Position numbers and translations under genes: made by a program. The notes under the pieces are model-generated. The model was not told where the DNA came from, ran no database searches, and was given only the letters and a program-made list of their open reading frames with translations. A stretch of DNA of 64,000 nt from Paenibacillus sp. FSL R5-0490 (GTDB taxonomy: Bacteria; Bacillota; Bacilli; Bacillales; Cytobacillaceae), in NCBI RefSeq assembly GCF_001956215.1, contig NZ_MRTQ01000022.1, positions 1-64,000 of the forward strand, read 5' to 3'. Of the stretch, positions 60,369 to 64,000 are shown in pieces (positions within the stretch are counted from its first letter, which is position 1; every line of letters begins with the position of its first letter).

Positions 60369-61058
60369 TCAGCCGCCCGTCTCCAACCCATTTTTCAGCA
60401 CATCTGCAAGCCGGTGCAGATCGTCCGGCTGCCGAATAAGGTAATGGCGTCCTTCCTTCTGCAAATAGCCTTTTTCGCAAAATTGCACAAGAACATGCAG
60501 GAGATGACGGTAGGACACTCCTAAAAAGTCACAGACGGTCACATGTTTCTCTTTATACACATCCCCATCAGCGGTTTGCAGGATGAAATCGGCCAGCCGG
60601 TTTTCAAGCGGGAAGGATAGGCTCTGGGAATACTTTTCAGCCATCTTGGTTGCTTTCACACTTAAAAACTTGGTGAGCTCGCGGAGGAAGGTGGTGTCTT
60701 CAAGCAGATTTTTGCGGCAGTGGTGCAGGGGAATCGCAAAACAGACTGTCTTTGCTGAGGCTTGGATCCCCTTTGTATAGTACACTTCATGCAAAAGCTC
60801 CATCTCCCCGATATAATCATGGGCATTGATAAAATTAATCAAAGATACCTTTCCATTTTGATACGTCACGTAAATCTTGGCTTTTCCCTCGATGACATAA
60901 TACAAATAATCCGGCCTCATGCCCTCGCGTATAATCCACTCATCCCGCTTATATTCGCGAACTTCTATAAACTCCTCAATTGGAAAAGAAAATAAATGGG
61001 ATATAGAGTGCTTCTCCAGGTAATGCTGTCTTTTTTTCCCTTTGTATGTTTCCATCAT
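60369..61058 (-). CDS. Crp/Fnr-family regulator, YeiL-like
   Basis: About 229 residues. A cyclic-nucleotide-binding-like domain (RDEWIIREGMRPDYLYYVIEGKAKIY near 38-63 and SLINFINAHDYIGEMELL near 72-89) is followed by a C-terminal winged helix with SFPLENRLADFIL and CDFLGVSYRHLLHVLVQFCEKGYL. The pattern closely recalls E. coli YeiL, a Crp/Fnr relative. Start choice is uncertain among TTG 61067, ATG 61058 and ATG 61055; the ATGs lie just inside a 20-bp palindrome, favouring them. It is divergent from the MFS gene and probably controls it. Confidence 0.82.
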   Translation of the reverse strand: MMETYKGKKRQHYLEKHSISHLFSFPIEEFIEVREYKRDEWIIREGMRPDYLYYVIEGKAKIYVTYQNGKVSLINFINAHDYIGEMELLHEVYYTKGIQASAKTVCFAIPLHHCRKNLLEDTTFLRELTKFLSVKATKMAEKYSQSLSFPLENRLADFILQTADGDVYKEKHVTVCDFLGVSYRHLLHVLVQFCEKGYLQKEGRHYLIRQPDDLHRLADVLKNGLETGG

Positions 61059-61067
61059 CCACCCCAA

Positions 61068-61087
61068 AATATGAGATATCTCATATT
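61068..61087. promoter_or_regulatory. 20-bp perfect palindrome, candidate YeiL-like operator
   Basis: AATATGAGATATCTCATATT sits in the 66-bp gap between divergent genes. Read as TATGA-N6-TCATA it has the half-site spacing of Crp/Fnr-family sites. Confidence 0.65.
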
Positions 61088-61133
61088 ATTGTACGAAGCT
61101 TCCTGATATCATGCAAATATCGGAGGGATTTTT

Positions 61134-62312
61134 ATGAAGACACAAAGCTGGATGAGCAGGCAGTTTTTCAGCTTTTTTATGACCTGGGGCATTTTCCTGC
61201 CTTATTGGACAGGGTGGATGATCCATATAAAAGGAATGACGGTTTCACAGGCAAGTTTGATCATGAGCTTAGGCCTGGCGGTACGGGGACTTGCCACACT
61301 TTTTGCTTTTCCCTATCTATCAGGAAAATTCAGCAGCAGAACCCTGCTGAACGGGATGTCAGCCGGTACCCTGATCGCCATTCTCTGCTATATTCCGGCC
61401 GACTCTTTTGCCAGCCTGCTGCTGGTAACGCTGCTATTGCATTTCTTTTATCCGGCACTGATGCCTGCACTGGATAGTGCTGCGGGCATTCTTGTCCAAA
61501 ACAAACAATTAAAGAATTACGGAAAAAGCCGCTCCTGGGGATCGATCGGATTCGTTGTGTCCGGTATGATTCTGACCTTCTTTACAGGAGGGTTCGGAGA
61601 TGAGGCCATTTTCTGGGCGTTATTACTCGGCATGCTTGTAGTCCTTTGTCTCGGCTTCATGAATACACCTGCAGTACTATCTGAAAAGCCGAAACCCGGC
61701 CAGACCAAAGGAGCCATAAGGAAATTATTCAGCATCAGACACTTCGGCCTTGTGCTCATCATTGTGATTCTGCTGCAGGCAGCGCATGCTTCCTATTACA
61801 ATTATGGTTATATCTACTTACAGGAAATTCAAGCACCAAAATATTTAATCGGCGCCATTATTAATATAGGCGTGATTGCAGAAATTTTTTTCTTTTTCAT
61901 TGCGGAAAGGACTTTCCGGAAGTTTTCAATCGGTTCATTACTGGCACTGGCAGCACTGGGCTCCACTGCACGCTGGGTTCTCGTATTTGCCTTCCCGCAT
62001 GTCATTATGTTCAGCATTAGCCAGACATTGCATGCCTTCTCATTTGCCATGGCACATTACGCCTTCATGAAATATTTAATTAAATATGTTCCTCATGAAC
62101 AGGTGCCCGTTACTCAAGGGGTCTACTCGGCACTCGCCCTCAGCTGGAGCACAGCCCTTTTCACCATTTTCGGCGGGTATCTTTATGAAATGGAACCAAG
62201 GTTTGCCTTTATCGGAATGGTAGTATGTACGATCCCCGCGGCGCTGCTTGCGTTTATTTACCGGAGATTGGAAGGGAAGAAAGAGGCGGAAACCAGACAT
62301 TTGGCAGTTTAA
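61134..62312 (+). CDS. MFS transporter, HcaT-like
   Basis: A 392-residue, 12-span MFS protein. The start FFSFFMTWGIFLPYWTGWMIHIKG and KNYGKSRSWGSIGFVVSGM near residue 124 resemble the HcaT/nucleoside-proton symporter branch (phenylpropionate or nucleoside uptake in E. coli). The substrate here is unknown. ATCGGAGGGATTTTT precedes the ATG. It shares a divergent regulatory gap with the YeiL-like gene, so it is the likely regulated target. Ends in a hairpin with T-run. Confidence 0.82.
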   Translation: MKTQSWMSRQFFSFFMTWGIFLPYWTGWMIHIKGMTVSQASLIMSLGLAVRGLATLFAFPYLSGKFSSRTLLNGMSAGTLIAILCYIPADSFASLLLVTLLLHFFYPALMPALDSAAGILVQNKQLKNYGKSRSWGSIGFVVSGMILTFFTGGFGDEAIFWALLLGMLVVLCLGFMNTPAVLSEKPKPGQTKGAIRKLFSIRHFGLVLIIVILLQAAHASYYNYGYIYLQEIQAPKYLIGAIINIGVIAEIFFFFIAERTFRKFSIGSLLALAALGSTARWVLVFAFPHVIMFSISQTLHAFSFAMAHYAFMKYLIKYVPHEQVPVTQGVYSALALSWSTALFTIFGGYLYEMEPRFAFIGMVVCTIPAALLAFIYRRLEGKKEAETRHLAV

Positions 62313-62327
62313 TGTCACAATAAAGTT

Positions 62328-62360
62328 AAAAAAGGTGATACATGTGTAGCACCTTTTTTA
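62328..62360 (+). terminator. Terminator after the HcaT-like gene
   Basis: AAAAAAGGTG pairs with CACCTTTTTT, giving the usual A-stem-T layout. Confidence 0.8.
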
Positions 62361-62384
62361 CGTTTGCATCAAGGAGGTTTCAAA

Positions 62385-63284
62385 TTGAAAATCAATAAAG
62401 GAATTTTATATATACTGCTCGGTGCTTCCTTTTTCGGATTTACACCGATTTTTGCAAAGTTGGGGTTTAGTTATGGCTACTCGCTGGGACAGATTACGAT
62501 TGCGCAGATGGTTATTTCCTTCATTTTGCTATGGTCCTTCACATTGATAAAACGCTCCAGTTTCAAAGGGCTCCATACGAAAAACGTGCTGCAAATCATG
62601 ATGACCGGCTGTTTTGTCGGCTTAACCAGTATTTTCTATTATGGCTCCATGCAGTATCTTCCTGCATCATTGGCCATCATTTTAATGTTCCAGTTTGTCT
62701 GGATCGGGATCCTTTTAGAATGGGTTTTCAGCAAAATAAAACCGGCGCCTGTCACCGTGCTTTCGATCATTTTGATATTAATCGGGGTCTTTTTCGCTTC
62801 TAACATTGTAAATGGCGACATACAGGGCCTTCCAGTTAAAGGTTTTATTTTGGGAATCCTCTCCGCGATCACTTATGCCGGTTTCATTTTCTTCAGCGGC
62901 AAGGTCGCTGTGAATGTGGATCCCTGGATAAGGAGTTCATTGATGGTGACGGGATCAGCCATCCTGGTGCTGATCCTGTTCATGCGTGATATCCCGTCTG
63001 TTCTGCCTTTGGAGGAAAATCTGCTGACGATTGCCGCCGGGGTTTCGCTATTTGGCGCAGTCCTTCCTCCGCTGTTTTTCGCGGCTGGTGCGCCTTTGGT
63101 TTCAGGTGGAATTGCCAATATACTAACCTCCATTGAATTGCCAATTGCCATCCTGTCAGCCAGCATAATCTTGTCAGAAACGGTAACCCCGATGCAGTGG
63201 CTGGGCACGGCGATTATACTGGCTGCCATTGCTTTTAATGAACTGGGGACAGGCCTTTTCCGGCGTCGAAACGAAAGTGCCTGA
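62385..63284 (+). CDS. EamA/DMT-family transporter
   Basis: A 299-residue protein with ten spans arranged as two EamA repeats (about 8-140 and 150-290). Repeat 1 opens GILYILLGASFFGFTPIFAKLG, and the second ends with ASIILSETVTPMQWLGTAIILAAIAF, the family's typical E-x-x-T-x-x-Q-W close. DMT carriers export metabolites or amino acids; no specificity is apparent. The TTG at 62385 is preferred because AAGGAGG lies 7 nt before it. Only 24 nt follow the preceding terminator, so it needs its own promoter or readthrough. Confidence 0.85.
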   Translation: MKINKGILYILLGASFFGFTPIFAKLGFSYGYSLGQITIAQMVISFILLWSFTLIKRSSFKGLHTKNVLQIMMTGCFVGLTSIFYYGSMQYLPASLAIILMFQFVWIGILLEWVFSKIKPAPVTVLSIILILIGVFFASNIVNGDIQGLPVKGFILGILSAITYAGFIFFSGKVAVNVDPWIRSSLMVTGSAILVLILFMRDIPSVLPLEENLLTIAAGVSLFGAVLPPLFFAAGAPLVSGGIANILTSIELPIAILSASIILSETVTPMQWLGTAIILAAIAFNELGTGLFRRRNESA

Positions 63285-63287
63285 GGA

Positions 63288-63428
63288 TCAGACACCTGTC
63301 AGTTTTGATTGAACGGACTCCGGCAGCAGCTGAAAAAACAGCCCTTGATACTTAAGATCAAGCAGGCCGGCAATCAAAAGAATTAGGATTAAGAAAACTG
63401 CAATCCATCTGCTATTCTTTTTTAGCAA
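63288..63428 (-). CDS. Small single-span membrane protein
   Basis: A 46-residue protein: basic start LLKKNSRW, one strong membrane helix IAVFLILILLIAGLL, then LKYQGLFFQLLPESVQSKL. GGAGGTG lies 6 nt before the TTG at 63428; an in-frame ATG 15 nt upstream overlaps that site. Too short for most gene callers. It sits downstream of the GNAT gene in the same direction, past a hairpin. Unknown function. Confidence 0.6.
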   Translation of the reverse strand: MLKKNSRWIAVFLILILLIAGLLDLKYQGLFFQLLPESVQSKLTGV

Positions 63429-63445
63429 TGGGTTCACCTCCATGA

Positions 63446-63476
63446 ATAAGAGCTCCCTCAGCAGGAGCTCTTTTGA
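63446..63476 (-). terminator. Terminator after the GNAT gene
   Basis: AAGAGCTCC pairs with GGAGCTCTT; the minus-strand tail is ATTC, so it is modest. Confidence 0.55.
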
Positions 63477-63911
63477 TTAATACGCCAGTTTATATACGAT
63501 TTCCCCATCAATCACCCGGCCATCGGCTTTAAAGCCGAGTTTTTCATATAGCCCCTTCGCGAGATGGTTCTCAGGCTCAAAACTCAAATAAATCACCTTA
63601 TGCTCCTGATTCAGCTTAATCCGCTCAATCAGCTTTTCCATGGCTGCTTTCCCATACCCTTTTGACTGATGCTTCTCATCAACCATCAGGCGGTAAATCC
63701 AATATTCCTTATCGTCATCATCCATGCAGTACATCGTAAAACCCACTAACACATCATCATGATAAATCGCTAAGCACTCACACTCCGGAAACGCCTTAGC
63801 CTGCGCAAGCGAAAACACATTCGGCGCCACAAATGCCTTCTGTTCTTCCGCTACACGCAAATCAATGACATCAAAAAAATTGTGGCGGTCTATCTCTCTA
63901 AAATCAATCAT
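63477..63911 (-). CDS. GNAT acetyltransferase, spermine/spermidine N-acetyltransferase-like
   Basis: A 144-residue GNAT. The acetyl-CoA loop is QSKGYGKAAMEKLIERI near 82-98, with YWIYRLMVDEKHQ before it and NHLAKGLYEKLGFKADG after it. The start MIDFREIDRHNFFDVIDLRV and the closing GEIVYKLAY resemble BltD/PaiA-type polyamine acetyltransferases of Bacillus, which acetylate spermidine. Substrate is inferred by resemblance. GAAGGGGGCTAAT precedes the ATG, which overlaps the stop of the gene upstream (ATGA), implying coupled translation. Confidence 0.85.
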   Translation of the reverse strand: MIDFREIDRHNFFDVIDLRVAEEQKAFVAPNVFSLAQAKAFPECECLAIYHDDVLVGFTMYCMDDDDKEYWIYRLMVDEKHQSKGYGKAAMEKLIERIKLNQEHKVIYLSFEPENHLAKGLYEKLGFKADGRVIDGEIVYKLAY

Positions 63912-64000
63912 ATTAGCCCCCTTCTCTTTGGAAAGGCAGCTCCCCGGCCTTTTTCCAGGAACATGCCTGCCATTTCACTATCGAGGTCAAATTCGCTAAT
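63908..64000 (-). CDS. Partial gene, C-terminal 30 residues, cut by the window end
   Basis: An open frame runs in from the window edge and ends LDSEMAGMFLEKGRGAAFPK, then RRGLI and TGA. The stop overlaps the ATG of the GNAT gene by 4 bp (ATGA). Too little is present to name a family. Confidence 0.5.
   Translation of the reverse strand: MSEFDLDSEMAGMFLEKGRGAAFPKRRGLI

Noticed and set aside
61134-61477. Overlapping frame at 61046-61477
   Set aside because: It lacks a ribosome site and overlaps the well-supported MFS gene.

Overview
The window looks like chromosomal DNA of a spore-forming member of the Bacillaceae (Cytobacillus/Mesobacillus-like, inferred from gene content only). Supporting signs are strong AGGAGG ribosome sites, frequent TTG/GTG starts, a gamma-type small acid-soluble spore protein, YvrJ/DUF1659/DUF2922/DUF3231 proteins, and a gntRKPZ operon in the Bacillus subtilis order with matching operators. 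No rRNA, tRNA, complete insertion sequence, prophage or CRISPR array was found.
Layout. 1-0.5 kb: a 52-bp tandem repeat array. 0.5-9.2 kb: GNAT, AtoE-type transporter, three-gene ABC exporter, YjiH-type membrane protein, a Gly/Pro-rich protein with a double P-loop ATPase, YbaK. 9.3-14.1 kb: GH13 alpha-glucosidase, a frameshifted S51 peptidase, CPCC protein, HELGH protein, thioredoxin-reductase-like enzyme. 14.2-17.7 kb: a ParM/ParR-like partition pair with an iteron-rich candidate centromere and a divergent diguanylate cyclase. 18-27.3 kb: DtpT, cupin, YpfJ, amino-acid oxidase-like enzyme, SASP, MFS plus ornithine-cyclodeaminase-like pair, MFS pump, methyltransferase, and a thioredoxin-like gene with an in-frame TGA at its first redox cysteine. 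27.4-34.5 kb: large secreted subtilase, chemotaxis receptor, conserved hypothetical, second 52-bp array, tiny lipoprotein. 34.6-39.6 kb: DUF421, DUF3231, HTH protein, DUF1659-DUF2922-yvrJ with a two-hairpin intergenic element, AraC and XRE regulators. 39.7-43.7 kb: efeOBU iron uptake under a perfect Fur box. 43.8-50.6 kb: mqo and a sucrose locus (scrR, EIIBC, sucrose-6-phosphate hydrolase, fructokinase) with four LacI-type operators. 50.7-53.4 kb: GC-rich membrane gene, NERD protein, third 52-bp array broken by an IS256-family left-end remnant. 53.5-58.7 kb: gntRKPZ. 58.7-64 kb: aspA, a YeiL-like regulator divergent from an HcaT-like transporter around a 20-bp palindrome, EamA transporter, small membrane protein, GNAT, and a partial gene.
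How genes work together: sugar use (sucrose, alpha-glucosides, gluconate) is organised in operator-controlled units with cre-like CcpA sites. Iron uptake is a classic Fur-controlled EfeUOB set. The strongest candidates for something undescribed are the UGA-containing thioredoxin-like gene with a SECIS-like hairpin, the chromosomal ParMRC-like locus, and the three locally homogenised 52-bp arrays that sit at gene 3' ends.
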